A DNA stretch of 64,000 nucleotides, from NCBI RefSeq assembly GCF_003116135.1, contig NZ_PDOA01000014.1, forward strand, positions 38,322-102,321, in the 5' to 3' direction. A model generated the notes under the pieces. It made no database searches. It had not been told where the DNA came from and saw only the letters and a list, made by a program, of their open reading frames with translations. Source of the DNA: Teichococcus aestuarii (GTDB taxonomy: Bacteria; Pseudomonadota; Alphaproteobacteria; Acetobacterales; Acetobacteraceae). Positions 34,884 through 43,515 of the stretch are shown here, piece after piece. Within the stretch, counting starts at the first letter, position 1; every line of letters starts with the position of its first letter. The translations under genes and the position numbers were made by a program.

Positions 34884-36032
34884 TCAGCTCTGCGGGGGGC
34901 GGGGCGGGGTGGCGCGGCCGGGGCGCTCGGCCACGCGGGCGCCGTCGGAGAGGAGCTGCGTGCCCTCGATCACCACCTTGTCGCCGGCGGCGATCTCGGC
35001 CTCCAGCACGGCGCGGCCGCCCACCACGCGGCGCATCGTCACGGCGCGGCGGCGGGCGCGGCTCTCGGCATCCACCACATAGACGTAGCGGCTGCCCTCG
35101 CTGCCGGTCTGCACGGCCTGCACGGGCACGCTCAGCGCGTCCGGCTCCACCCGCGGCACCAGCACCACGTTGACGTACTGCCCCGGCCACAGCGCGTTGT
35201 CGGGGTTGGGGAAGCGGGCCTTGAGCTGCACCGTGCCGGAGGTGGTGTCCACCTGGCTGTCGACGAAGACGAGGCTGCCGCGCACCGGCGGGTGGCGGTC
35301 CCCCGGCGGGTGGGCGGTGACGGGCGGCTCGCCCTGGCGCATCGCCTCCTTGATCTCGGGCAGCCAGCGCTCCGGCACGGAGAACTGCACCTGGATCGGG
35401 TCGGTCTGGGTGATGGTGGCGAGCGGCGTGCTCTCGCCCGCGCGCACCAGATTGCCCTCGGTGATGGGCAGGGCGCCGAGGCGGCCATCCAGCTCGGCGC
35501 GGATGGTGGCGTAGTCCAGCGTCAGCCGGGTCTGTGAGATCAGCGCCTCGCCGGCCTTCACATTGGCCTCCGCCGCGGCGGCGTCGGCCTGCGCCTGCTC
35601 GTAGCGCTGGGCGGCGGCGAAGCCCTCGCCGCGCAACGCGGTGTAGCGCGTGGCGTCCGAGCGGGCGCGCAGCGCCAGCGCCTTGTCGCGCGCCAGCTGC
35701 GCCTCCTGCTGGGCGAGCAGCGCCTGGGCCATGCGGGAATCGAGGGTGAACAGCACCTGACCCCGCTCGACGCGCTGGCCTTCCTGCACGTGCAGCTTCT
35801 GGATCTGCCCGTCCACCCGGCTGCGGACGGAGACCGTGGCCTCGGCCACCACATTGCCGTTGGCGGTGATCTCCAGCGGCACAGGGCCGCGCTCGGCGGC
35901 GCTGACCACGACGGGAATGGCGGGAGGCCCTGCCGGCGCCTGGGCATGGAGCGGCGCGGGCATGGCGAGAATTGCCAGCCCGGCGCTGAACGCGCCCGCC
36001 AGCAGGGGGAAAAGCGAACGCGGTGACTGCAT
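34884..36032 (-). CDS. RND efflux periplasmic adaptor (MdtA-like)
   Basis: A 382-residue membrane-fusion protein starting at ATG 36032 with a signal peptide (SLFPLLAGAFSAGLAILAM, cleavage near LHAQ). It has the expected order: barrel-sandwich half (ITANGNVVAEATVSVRSRVD), helical hairpin (LAQQEAQLARDKALALRARS), the second lipoyl half (LDYATIRAELDGRLG), a beta-barrel and a membrane-proximal domain. It joins the adjacent RND permease to an outer-membrane channel. Translation of the permease probably follows from the same transcript. No regulator gene flanks the pair. Confidence 0.93.
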   Translation of the reverse strand: MQSPRSLFPLLAGAFSAGLAILAMPAPLHAQAPAGPPAIPVVVSAAERGPVPLEITANGNVVAEATVSVRSRVDGQIQKLHVQEGQRVERGQVLFTLDSRMAQALLAQQEAQLARDKALALRARSDATRYTALRGEGFAAAQRYEQAQADAAAAEANVKAGEALISQTRLTLDYATIRAELDGRLGALPITEGNLVRAGESTPLATITQTDPIQVQFSVPERWLPEIKEAMRQGEPPVTAHPPGDRHPPVRGSLVFVDSQVDTTSGTVQLKARFPNPDNALWPGQYVNVVLVPRVEPDALSVPVQAVQTGSEGSRYVYVVDAESRARRRAVTMRRVVGGRAVLEAEIAAGDKVVIEGTQLLSDGARVAERPGRATPPRPPQS

Positions 36033-36247
36033 GGACCGGGACGGTAGGGCCGTTGCGCACCGCCGCAAAGCATCCGTTACACGGCGCAACAAAAATTTGC
36101 ATCCAGACGACGAAACCCGCCAGGCCAGGGGCCGGGCGGGTTGTCGCCGTTCAGGAAGGCGGCGGATGCGCGGGGCATGCCGCCTTGAAACCGGTCCCTG
36201 GCCAGCCCGTCCTCCCGAGGGGAGGGACGCCCGCCAGGGCAGGGGGC

Positions 36248-36451
36248 TCAGAAGCCCTCGCGCTCCAGCCGCTTGCGCTCGACCTTGCGGGCGCGGCGGA
36301 CAGCCTCGGCGGCCTCGCGGGCGCGGCGCTCGGAGGGCTTCTCGTAGTGGCGGCGCAGCTTCATCTCGCGGAAGACGCCTTCGCGCTGCAGCTTCTTCTT
36401 GAGGGCCTTGAGGGCCTGATCGATATTGTTGTCCCGAACGACGACCTGCAC
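36248..36451 (-). CDS. rpsU: 30S ribosomal protein S21
   Basis: A 67-residue basic protein matching S21 along its length: [38 protein letters not shown], then a lysine/arginine-rich helix. It binds 16S rRNA near the platform of the small subunit and helps translation initiation. It starts with GTG 36451, preceded by AGAGGA. A short hairpin (CCTGGT 36478-36483 with ACCAGG 36499-36504) sits in its leader. The adjacent divergent gene is peptide deformylase. Confidence 0.95.
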   Translation of the reverse strand: MQVVVRDNNIDQALKALKKKLQREGVFREMKLRRHYEKPSERRAREAAEAVRRARKVERKRLEREGF

Positions 36452-36659
36452 GCTGTGCGGTATCCTCTATGAGCAGGCCTGGTCAGCTCTCTGGGCAAAC
36501 CAGGTTGTGTGAAAACGAAAAGCACGAAGCGACGGGCCAACCGCGCCCGTGCCTTCCTGCAAGGTCCGCGGCGTTTAGCACGGGCCGCGCGCAGATTGAA
36601 AGCCCTTCCCGCCGCGCCCCTGCCTCCCAATTCTAGGACTCCCGCAACGGAGACCGCGC

Positions 36660-37196
36660 ATGGCCATCCTGAAAATCGCCCGCATGGGCCACCCTGTGCT
36701 GCTCCGCGCCGCCGAGCCGGTGGCCGACCCAACCAGCTCCGAGGTGCGGCGGCTGGTGCAGGACATGGCCGAGACCATGCTCGATGCCGGCGGCCTGGGC
36801 CTGGCGGCGCCGCAGGTGCATGTTCCGTCACGCATTTTTGTCTGGCGCAACGGCGACAGCGTGGCCGCGCTGATCAACCCGGAGATCGAGCTGCTGACGC
36901 CGCCGGACCAGCGCGGCTGGGAGGGCTGCCTCTCCATCCCCGGCCTGCGCGGCAATGTGGAGCGCGCCGCGCGCATCGCCTTCCGCGGCCTCGACATCGA
37001 GGGCGACTCGGTGGAGGGCGAGGCGGAGGGCCTGCTCGCCCGCGTGATGCAGCACGAATACGACCACCTGAACGGCGTGCTCTACCCGATGCGCATGAGC
37101 GACCTCGGCCTGTTCGGCTTCACCGACGAGCTGAGCCGGGCCGCCGTGGCGCAGCACAGCGCCGCCGCCCGCGCCGAGGGAGTGGCCGCCCGATGA
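36660..37196 (+). CDS. def: Peptide deformylase
   Basis: A 178-residue enzyme that removes the N-formyl group from nascent proteins using Fe2+ or Zn2+. The three motifs are present: GLGLAAPQV (residues 45-53; first position usually GVG), WEGCLSIPG with metal ligand C90, and QHEYDHLNG with ligands H132 and H136 and catalytic E133. The stop overlaps the ATG of coq9 (ATGA, 37193-37196). No fmt gene follows, in contrast to the common def-fmt pairing. Confidence 0.96.
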   Translation: MAILKIARMGHPVLLRAAEPVADPTSSEVRRLVQDMAETMLDAGGLGLAAPQVHVPSRIFVWRNGDSVAALINPEIELLTPPDQRGWEGCLSIPGLRGNVERAARIAFRGLDIEGDSVEGEAEGLLARVMQHEYDHLNGVLYPMRMSDLGLFGFTDELSRAAVAQHSAAARAEGVAAR

Positions 37197-37774
37197 GCCT
37201 GGAGCGCAGCGCCGAGCGCGACGAGGCCCTGCAGGCCATGCTGCCGCATGTGCCCCGGCTGGGCTGGAGCCGGGCCGCCCTGCGGGCCGGCCTCGCCGCC
37301 ACGGGCGGCAACCCCGATGCCGCCGCCTGGCTGTTCCCGCGCGGCCCGGTGGGGATGGTGGAAGCCTGGGCCGACCTCGCCGACCGCGGCATGGCCGAGG
37401 AGGCCGCCACGCGGGGCATCGAGTCCCTGCGGGTCTCGCAGCGCATCCGGGCGCTGGTCGCGCTGCGGCTGGAGCGGCAGGCGCCGCACAAGGAGGCGGT
37501 GCGCCGCGCCGTGGCGCTGCTGGCGCTGCCCTGGAACGCCCCCGCCGCCGCCCGCGCCACCGCCCGCACGGTGGACGCCATGTGGCTCGCCGCCGGCGAC
37601 GCCTCGGCCGACATCTCCTTCTATACCCGACGCGCGACGCTGGCCGGCGTCTATGCCGCCACCCTGGCCTACTGGCTGCAGGACCCGGACCCGGAGCGGC
37701 ACGCCACGCTCGCCTTCCTCGACCGCCGGCTGGCGGAGGTGGCCCGCCTCAACCGCCCCCGCCGCGCCGCCTGA
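37193..37774 (+). CDS. coq9: COQ9-family ubiquinone biosynthesis protein
   Basis: A 193-residue COQ9-family protein, known from mitochondria and alphaproteobacteria as a lipid-binding partner of the COQ7 hydroxylase step of ubiquinone synthesis. The N-terminal TetR-like helices are followed by the family core [28 protein letters not shown] and [24 protein letters not shown], near consensus. It is translationally coupled to def by a four-base overlap. Its start was chosen at that overlap. Confidence 0.9.
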   Translation: MSLERSAERDEALQAMLPHVPRLGWSRAALRAGLAATGGNPDAAAWLFPRGPVGMVEAWADLADRGMAEEAATRGIESLRVSQRIRALVALRLERQAPHKEAVRRAVALLALPWNAPAAARATARTVDAMWLAAGDASADISFYTRRATLAGVYAATLAYWLQDPDPERHATLAFLDRRLAEVARLNRPRRAA

Positions 37775-37785
37775 GCCGGCGGAAG

Positions 37786-37818
37786 GGCAGGCCGGGCGGG
37801 ACTCCCGCCCGGCCTGCC
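37786..37818 (+). terminator. 15-bp hairpin between coq9 and purE
   Basis: GGCAGGCCGGGCGGG and CCCGCCCGGCCTGCC pair perfectly over 15 bp around a three-base loop (ACT), just after the coq9 stop. A G run, not a T run, follows. It may be a Rho-independent-like stop or an RNA processing structure separating the def-coq9 and purEK units. Confidence 0.45.
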
Positions 37819-37908
37819 GGGGGGCGGATTCGCGTTTTGCGATGGACATTCCGCCCCTGTCGCGGCACAGCCCGGCGCCTGGTCTCTACTGCCGCAGGAT
37901 CCCCTCCC

Positions 37909-38403
37909 GTGACCCAATCTCCTCCCGCGCCGCTGGTCGGCATCATCATGGGCAGCCGTTCGGACTGGGAGACGATGCGCCACGCGGCGGAGACGCTCGG
38001 CCGGCTCGGCATCGCGCACGAGACGCGGGTGGTCTCCGCCCACCGCACGCCGCAGCGGCTCTATGACTATGCCACCGGCGCCGCCGGACGGGGCCTGCGC
38101 GCCATCATCGCCGGCGCGGGCGGCGCCGCCCACCTGCCCGGCATGGCGGCAGCGATGACCCGCCTGCCGGTGCTCGGCGTGCCGGTCGAGAGCCACGCGC
38201 TGAAGGGCATGGACAGCCTCCTCTCCATCGTCCAGATGCCCGCCGGCATCCCGGTGGGCACGCTGGCCATCGGCCGGGCGGGGGCGGTGAACGCGGCGCT
38301 GCTGGCCGCCGCCATGCTGGCCACCACCGACGCGGCCCTGGCCGCGCGGCTCGACGCCTTCCGCGCCGAGCAGACCGCCGCCGTGGCGGAGGAGCCGGCA
38401 TGA
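37909..38403 (+). CDS. purE: N5-carboxyaminoimidazole ribonucleotide mutase
   Basis: A 164-residue class I PurE that converts N5-CAIR to CAIR in de novo purine synthesis. GTG 37909 follows a GCAGGA site. Motifs are [38 protein letters not shown] and [20 protein letters not shown]. It overlaps purK by four bases (ATGA, 38400-38403). Confidence 0.96.
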   Translation: MTQSPPAPLVGIIMGSRSDWETMRHAAETLGRLGIAHETRVVSAHRTPQRLYDYATGAAGRGLRAIIAGAGGAAHLPGMAAAMTRLPVLGVPVESHALKGMDSLLSIVQMPAGIPVGTLAIGRAGAVNAALLAAAMLATTDAALAARLDAFRAEQTAAVAEEPA

Positions 38404-39533
38404 GCCCGAAGCCCGGCTTCCCGCTGCCGCCCAACAGCACCATCGGCATCCTGGGCGGCGGCCAGCTCGGCCGCATGTCGGCCCTGGCCGCCGCCGAGCT
38501 GGGCTATCGCTGCCACATCTACGCGCCGGACGCGGACAGCCCGGGGATGCAGGTGGCCGCCGCCCGCACCGTCGCCGGCTACGAGGACCCGCAGGCGCTG
38601 GCCGCCTTCGCCGCCGCCGTCGACGTCGTCACCTTCGAGTTCGAGAACGTCCCCGCCCGCACGCTGGAGATCCTGGAGCCGCTGGTGCCCTGCCGCCCCG
38701 GGCGCAAGGCGCTGGCCGTCTGCCAGGACCGGCTGCAGGAGAAGGCGTTCTTCGGCGAGGCGGGCGTGCCCGTGGCGCCCTGGCGCGCCGTGCACAGCCT
38801 GGCGGAGCTGGAGGCGGCGATCGGCGAGATCGGCCTGCCGGCGGTGCTGAAGACCACCCGCCTCGGCTATGACGGGCGCGGCCAGGCGGTGATCCGCGCG
38901 CCGGAGGAGGCCGCGGCCGCCTTCGCCCGGCTGGAGCCGAAGCCGCTGATCCTGGAAGCCTTCGTGCCTTTCACGCAGGAGATCTCGGCGGTGGCCGCGC
39001 GCGGCGCGGACGGCGCCACGGCGGTCTATGACGCGGTGGAGAACCGCCACCACCACCACATCCTGGACCTGTCCTTCGCCCCGGCGCGCATCCCGCAGGC
39101 TGTGGCCGATTCGGCCCGGACGCACGCGGCGCGTGTGGCGGCGGCGCTGGAACTCGTGGGCGTGCTGGCGGTGGAGTTCTTCCTGCTGGCGGATGGCCGG
39201 CTGCTGGGCAACGAGATCGCCCCGCGCCCGCACAATTCCGGCCACTGGACGATGGATGCCTGCCAGGCCAGCCAGTTCCACCAGCACATGCGCGCCGTGG
39301 TCGGCCTGCCGCTGGGCAGCCCGCGCCGCCATTCGGACGCGGTGATGCGCAACCTCGTGGGCCCGGAGGGCATGGCGAAGCTGCCGCTGTTGCAGGGCAG
39401 CCCCGACATTTCCGTGCATCTCTACGGCAAGGCCGCGGCGCGCGAGGGCCGCAAAATGGGCCATGCGAACCGGATTTTCCCCCTGGGAAGCCTTGAGACG
39501 GCCGGAGACGCGGCGCTGCTCTCGGACCTGTGA
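38400..39533 (+). CDS. purK: N5-carboxyaminoimidazole ribonucleotide synthase
   Basis: A 377-residue ATP-grasp enzyme producing N5-CAIR from AIR, bicarbonate and ATP, the substrate of PurE. It has the N-terminal [23 protein letters not shown]-grasp [48 protein letters not shown] and AVVGLPLG. It is coupled to purE by a four-base overlap. The downstream 177-base gap precedes a porin-like gene. Confidence 0.96.
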   Translation: MSPKPGFPLPPNSTIGILGGGQLGRMSALAAAELGYRCHIYAPDADSPGMQVAAARTVAGYEDPQALAAFAAAVDVVTFEFENVPARTLEILEPLVPCRPGRKALAVCQDRLQEKAFFGEAGVPVAPWRAVHSLAELEAAIGEIGLPAVLKTTRLGYDGRGQAVIRAPEEAAAAFARLEPKPLILEAFVPFTQEISAVAARGADGATAVYDAVENRHHHHILDLSFAPARIPQAVADSARTHAARVAAALELVGVLAVEFFLLADGRLLGNEIAPRPHNSGHWTMDACQASQFHQHMRAVVGLPLGSPRRHSDAVMRNLVGPEGMAKLPLLQGSPDISVHLYGKAAAREGRKMGHANRIFPLGSLETAGDAALLSDL

Positions 39534-39710
39534 CCAAAATGCCCACCCCGCCTGTGGCGCCGCTGCCACAGCGTGGCGGAAACTCCGGAGCCTGTGCTGC
39601 ACACCGGCGAAGGTAGTGCTAATTGAAGTCACACGCGGCGCCGGACTCGAGGGATGACCTTCGCGGATGAGCGCAGCGAGCATGCCTCTGGTGGATCGAG
39701 GAGAATTCTA

Positions 39711-40826
39711 ATGAGCCTCAAGAAGGCGCTTCTGGCCGCGACCGTTCTGGCGCTGCCGCTCGCGGCTCAGGCGCAGCCTGTCACGGGCGTGTATGTCGGC
39801 GCTGGCGCTGGCTATAACTACCTGCAGGATTCGGACATTTCCGTCTCCGGCGGCGGCGTCCTGGGCACGGCCCGTGGCCCCTCGCGCAAGCTCGACGGCG
39901 AGTTCGACAACGGCTTCGGCGGTGTCGTCAGCCTGGGCTACGGCTTCGGCAACGGCGTCCGCGCCGAGATCGAGGGCAACTACCGCGAGAACGACGTCTC
40001 GTCGCTGTCCACCAATGCCGGCCCGCTGCCGGGCATCGGCGGCACGGCCCGTAGCTACGGCGTGATGGCGAACGCCCTGTACGACTTCAACCTGGGCCTG
40101 CCGATCGTCCCCTACATCGGCGCTGGCGCCGGTTATGTGTGGCACGACTACGACACCGTCCGTAGCCGCGGCAACGCCGGCAACGCCGCGCTGAACAGCG
40201 TGACGATCGACGACGAGGAAGGCACCTTCGCCTTCCAGGGCATCGTCGGCGCCGCCTTCCCGATCGCCGCCGTCCCCGGCCTGGCGATCACCGCCGAGTA
40301 CCGCTTCCTCGGCACGCTGCAGCCCGAGTTCACTGCGGTGTCCCGCTCGGTGACCGGCGCCGCGACCCGCACCAAGGTCGAGGTGGACAACTACAACCAC
40401 TCCGCCTTCATCGGCCTGCGCTACGCCTTCAACCAGCCGGTGCCGGCCGCGCCCGTGCCGGTCGTGGCCCCCGCGCCCGCCGCTGCCCCGGCTCCGGCCC
40501 GCACCTACCTGGTGTTCTTCGACTTCGACCGCGCCGACCTGACGGACCGCGCCCGCCAGATCATCGCCGAGGCCGCCCAGAACAGCAGCCGCGTGCAGGC
40601 GACCCGCATCGAAGTGGCCGGCCACGCCGACCGCTCGGGCTCGCCGCAGTACAACCAGCGCCTCTCGCAGCGCCGCGCCGACGCGGTCGCCGCCGAGCTG
40701 GTCCGCCTGGGTGTTGCCCGCTCCGCCATCACGGTCCAGGCGTTCGGCGAGAGCCGCCCGCTGGTCCCGACGGCCGACGGCGTGCGCGAGCCGCAGAACC
40801 GCCGCGTCGAGATCGTCCTGCGCTAA
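39711..40826 (+). CDS. OmpA-family outer-membrane protein
   Basis: A 371-residue precursor with signal peptide MSLKKALLAATVLALPLAAQAQ, cleavage after AQA. An N-terminal eight-stranded beta-barrel of about 240 residues (GVYVGAGAGYNYLQ, GLRYAFNQ) is followed by a proline/alanine hinge (VPVVAPAPAAAPAPA). The C-terminal OmpA domain binds peptidoglycan (YLVFFDFDRADLTDRARQII, GHADRSGSPQYNQRLSQRRA, NRRVEIVLR). GAGGAG precedes ATG 39711. It probably anchors the outer membrane to the cell wall and may act as a small porin. It has a strong downstream terminator. Confidence 0.93.
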   Translation: MSLKKALLAATVLALPLAAQAQPVTGVYVGAGAGYNYLQDSDISVSGGGVLGTARGPSRKLDGEFDNGFGGVVSLGYGFGNGVRAEIEGNYRENDVSSLSTNAGPLPGIGGTARSYGVMANALYDFNLGLPIVPYIGAGAGYVWHDYDTVRSRGNAGNAALNSVTIDDEEGTFAFQGIVGAAFPIAAVPGLAITAEYRFLGTLQPEFTAVSRSVTGAATRTKVEVDNYNHSAFIGLRYAFNQPVPAAPVPVVAPAPAAAPAPARTYLVFFDFDRADLTDRARQIIAEAAQNSSRVQATRIEVAGHADRSGSPQYNQRLSQRRADAVAAELVRLGVARSAITVQAFGESRPLVPTADGVREPQNRRVEIVLR

Positions 40827-40857
40827 TCCCGCAGAACGGTTCCGCACGGAACGAGAG

Positions 40858-40884
40858 GGGGGCGCCGCGAGGCGCCCCCTTTTT
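40858..40884 (+). terminator. Intrinsic terminator of the OmpA-family gene
   Basis: GGGGGCGCC and GGCGCCCCC form a 9-bp stem with a GCGA loop, followed by five T residues (40880-40884). This is a classical Rho-independent terminator 31 bases past the stop. Confidence 0.88.
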
Positions 40885-40915
40885 CGTTCGCCCGGCGCTT
40901 CCGCGCCCGGGCATG

Positions 40916-40947
40916 AAAAAGGCGCTGCCGGCTGGCAGCGCCTTTTT
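40916..40947. terminator. Bidirectional intrinsic terminator
   Basis: Five A residues, GGCGCTGCC, loop GGCT, GGCAGCGCC and five T residues form a symmetric terminator. On the minus strand it ends the exported-protein gene that stops at 40972; on the plus strand it backs up the ompA terminator. Confidence 0.88.
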
Positions 40948-40971
40948 CTGTCTCCGATACCCGGGCGGGAC

Positions 40972-41481
40972 TCAGCGCGTTGCGGCGGCGACCTGGGTCT
41001 GGCGCGGCGCCTGGGCCGTGCGCACCGGGCAGGCAGCCGGGCTGTAGGGGTTGGGCACGGCCTGGCCGCTGGAGAGCGCCGCCAGCCCGGCCAGGTCGGG
41101 CTTCGCCGCCAGCGCCTGCTGGAAGAGCGGCGCCGCGTTCTGGCAGAAATGCGAGCCCTGGCGGATGCCTTCCTGCGACTGGGCATTGGCCAGGGTGGTG
41201 ATGAACTGGTCGAGCTGGCGCTGGCCGCCCGCGCCATGCACGCGCCGGAAATGCGCCGCCACCTGCCGGTAGGCCTGGCCCAGCTCACGCTGGTTGCGGG
41301 TCACGAAGGCGTTGTAATGGTCGTGCTGCCCGCAGGAGAGCGCCACCACCATCAACTGGCTCTGCAGCGCCCGCACCGAGAAGGCGGTCTGCTCCGCCGG
41401 CTGCAGGCAGGTCTGCGCCGCCAGGGGCGAGCTGACAGCCAGCGCCAGGGCGCCGGCCAGGATCGTGCGGATTTTCGTCAT
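40972..41481 (-). CDS. Exported conserved alphaproteobacterial-type protein, unknown function
   Basis: A 169-residue protein from ATG 41481 with a signal peptide (MTKIRTILAGALALAVSS, cleavage near LAAQT). The mature part is helical and Gln-rich with cysteines in QTCLQ, LSCGQHDHYNAF, HFCQN and PAACPV, suggesting two disulfides. No named domain is recognised. The helical repeats and cysteine spacing suggest a periplasmic structural or binding protein. It ends at a bidirectional terminator shared with the OmpA-family gene. Confidence 0.75.
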   Translation of the reverse strand: MTKIRTILAGALALAVSSPLAAQTCLQPAEQTAFSVRALQSQLMVVALSCGQHDHYNAFVTRNQRELGQAYRQVAAHFRRVHGAGGQRQLDQFITTLANAQSQEGIRQGSHFCQNAAPLFQQALAAKPDLAGLAALSSGQAVPNPYSPAACPVRTAQAPRQTQVAAATR

Positions 41482-41642
41482 CGCGGCCGGGACCCCCATC
41501 CCGAAGCTGGTCGGGGCGGTGGCCCCGTTACGGGATCATATCAGAAGCGGGATCGGGCGCGATAGGGCAAAGCGGTTTGTTCACAACCGCTTCCGGCCAG
41601 GCTTGAAGATGCCGGATGAGGCGCGCCCCAGGCGCGCGGGGC

Positions 41643-41852
41643 TCAGGCGATGATATCGGGCACCAGCCGGCTTTCCAGCCAGGCGATCTCGTCCTTCAGC
41701 TTGAGCTTGCGCTTCTTCAGCCGCTGAAGCTGAAGCTGGTCCAGAAGGGAGGTCTCCAGGCGCGCGATCACGGTGTCCAGGTCACGATGCTCGCTGCGGA
41801 GCTCGTGCAGGCGGCGGAGCAGGCTTTCACGGTCGGCCAGGATGAGCCTCAT
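41643..41852 (-). CDS. YdcH/DUF465-family small coiled-coil protein
   Basis: A 69-residue charged helical protein (LRRLHELRSEHRDLDTVIARLE, LKKRKLKLKDEIAWLESRL). This matches the DUF465/YdcH pattern of a short basic hairpin with a K-R-x-KLxLKDEI motif. Function in bacteria is unknown. It is divergent from a second protein of the same type across 218 bases. Confidence 0.88.
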   Translation of the reverse strand: MRLILADRESLLRRLHELRSEHRDLDTVIARLETSLLDQLQLQRLKKRKLKLKDEIAWLESRLVPDIIA

Positions 41853-42070
41853 GGGTTGTCGGTTTGAGTCGCATCTGGGTGGGAAAGCGCCATATCATGT
41901 CCGGGCGTGGTCGCCCAGCATGGTCTATCGGTCGCCGGGGCTGCCAGGGTCATGGCAGGGTCGCGAAGAGACCGGGACAGCGAAGCCCACGCCTCGGGGG
42001 CCCACCGGCGGCCCGATCGTCGCCGGTTCCAGGCTTCCCGGGTCAACCCTGACTGGAGGATAGCGCGCCG

Positions 42071-42241
42071 ATGATGCAACAGCCCCGCCTGCGCAGCCTG
42101 CAGGAGCGTCACGCCACGCTCGAACGGCAGATCGCCGAGGAGGGAAATCGCCCGCAGCCCGATCCGGGGGCGCTCTCGCGCCTGAAAAGGGCCAAACTCC
42201 GTCTCAAGGAAGAGATGCACAGGCTGAGCGCCGGCCGCTGA
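42071..42241 (+). CDS. Second short YdcH/DUF465-like protein
   Basis: A 56-residue frame from ATG 42071 (or ATG 42074) encodes MMQQPRLRSLQERHATLERQ, then a proline-containing turn and LSRLKRAKLRLKEEMHRL. The last part matches the DUF465 motif of the divergent neighbour (KKRKLKLKDEI). GGAGG lies at 42055-42059. A strong hairpin follows the stop. Its small size makes it easy to miss in automated annotation. Confidence 0.72.
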   Translation: MMQQPRLRSLQERHATLERQIAEEGNRPQPDPGALSRLKRAKLRLKEEMHRLSAGR

Positions 42242-42262
42242 CCACGGCGTTTGGCGAAAGGG

Positions 42263-42295
42263 TGCCCCCGTGGCCGTGATGCCACGGGGGCATTT
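42263..42295 (+). terminator. Intrinsic terminator after the short YdcH-like gene
   Basis: TGCCCCCGTGGC and GCCACGGGGGCA form a perfect 12-bp stem around CGTGAT, followed by TTT. It begins 22 bases after the stop codon at 42241. Confidence 0.75.
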
Positions 42296-42407
42296 CGTAT
42301 GTCGGCTCCGTGACGCTTCGGCTCGCAATCCGTGTTCCGGGCCCTAGGTAAAGGGGACAACCAGGGCCTATAAGCCCGCGACCCCCACAAGGAGCACGTT
42401 GCACGGC

Positions 42408-42659
42408 ATGGAAGCCTCGGACATCACGCGGGTGCAGACCTATCTGCGTCGCCTCTTCGGCACGGAGCGCATCAACATCCTGCGCCCGGCCAGGCCCGGC
42501 CTGTCCGTCGAGGTGGCGGTGGAGGACGAGGTCATCGGCACGCTGCATCGCGATACCGAGGATGGGGAAATCTCCTATTCCCTCCACCTGACCATCCTGG
42601 AGGAAGACCTGCCGCCCGCGCCGAAGGCGGACAAGGCGCCGCCGCGCCGCCGCGCCTGA
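42408..42659 (+). CDS. DUF3126-family small protein
   Basis: An 83-residue protein (MEASDITRVQTYLRRLFGTE, then VAVEDEVIGTLHRDTEDGE and ISYSLHLTILEEDL) that matches DUF3126, a family found in alphaproteobacteria. AAGGAG at 42389-42394 sits well for a TTG start at 42399 and somewhat far for ATG 42408; the shorter form is preferred here. The predicted fold is small alpha/beta. No function is known. Confidence 0.85.
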   Translation: MEASDITRVQTYLRRLFGTERINILRPARPGLSVEVAVEDEVIGTLHRDTEDGEISYSLHLTILEEDLPPAPKADKAPPRRRA

Positions 42660-42749
42660 GGCGCGGAGCCGGCCCGGCAGGGCCGTGCCAGGCGCGGAGG
42701 GCGTGGCAGGAGGGCGGCGATGGGGCATGGCCCCGCCCGCCGCCGGGGA

Positions 42750-43313
42750 TCAGGCGGCGTCCTCGTCCTCGCCCAGCGCCGCCGGCGCGGCCGGGTTGCC
42801 GCCCGCCGCCAGCACCGCCGCGTTCAGGTCGGACTGGCTGCACAGGCCGAGGATCACCGGGTCGCGCGGCTTGATGTTGGCGCTGTTCCAGTGGGTGCGG
42901 TCGCGCACCTTGGCGATGGTGTCCTTGGTGGTGCCGAGCAGCTTGCCGATCTGCGCCTCGGAGAGCTGCGGGAAGTTGCGCAGCAGGAAGGCGATGGCGT
43001 CCGGCCGGTCGTTGCGCTTGGAGACGGGGGTGTAGCGCGCGCCCTTGCCGCGGCTCTTCGGCACCGGGCTGGCGGTCTCCATCAGCCGCAGCCGGGCATT
43101 CGGGTCGGCCTCGCAGCGGGCGATCTCCTCGCGCCGCAGCTGGCTGTTCTGCACCGGGTCGTAGCCGACAATGCCCTGCGCGACCTCGCCATCGGCGATC
43201 GCCTGCACTTCCAGCGGATGCATGCCGACGAAGTCGGCGATCTGCTCGAAGCTCAGGGACGTCTTCTCGATGAGCCACACAGCGGTGGCCTTCGGCATCA
43301 GCGGCAGGGTCAT
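42750..43313 (-). CDS. Cell-cycle transcriptional regulator TrcR (DUF1013)
   Basis: A 187-residue DUF1013 protein matching TrcR, conserved in alphaproteobacteria and proposed to regulate cell-cycle genes. It carries two helix-turn-helix-like regions: the N-terminal ATAVWLIEKTSLSFEQIADF, HPLEVQAIADGEVAQGI, and a second around LSEAQIGKLLGTTKDTIAKV. The final 20 residues are alanine-rich and acidic. A good promoter lies upstream on the minus strand. It is divergent from an NDUFA9-like gene. Confidence 0.9.
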   Translation of the reverse strand: MTLPLMPKATAVWLIEKTSLSFEQIADFVGMHPLEVQAIADGEVAQGIVGYDPVQNSQLRREEIARCEADPNARLRLMETASPVPKSRGKGARYTPVSKRNDRPDAIAFLLRNFPQLSEAQIGKLLGTTKDTIAKVRDRTHWNSANIKPRDPVILGLCSQSDLNAAVLAAGGNPAAPAALGEDEDAA

Positions 43314-43369
43314 CGGAAACCTTACAAGTCTGTCGGGCGGGTCGCGCGGCCACGCCCCGGATGCCGTTG

Positions 43370-43398
43370 CATATAGAGAGGGGGAGGGAGAGGGTCAA
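43370..43398 (-). promoter_or_regulatory. Probable sigma-70 promoter of the trcR-type gene
   Basis: On the minus strand TTGACC (43393-43398) and TATATG (43370-43375) are separated by exactly 17 bp, 57 bases upstream of the start codon at 43313. Match to the housekeeping consensus is good for this genome. Confidence 0.65.
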
Positions 43399-43515
43399 AG
43401 CCCGAGCGCATCGGCCGGCCTGAACGCTTGGCGAGAATGTGGCCGGCACCGCATGCTTGGCGCTGCCCGGGCCGCCCCATATCGTCCATGCAGAGGACGA
43501 GCTGGAGTTCAGGGC

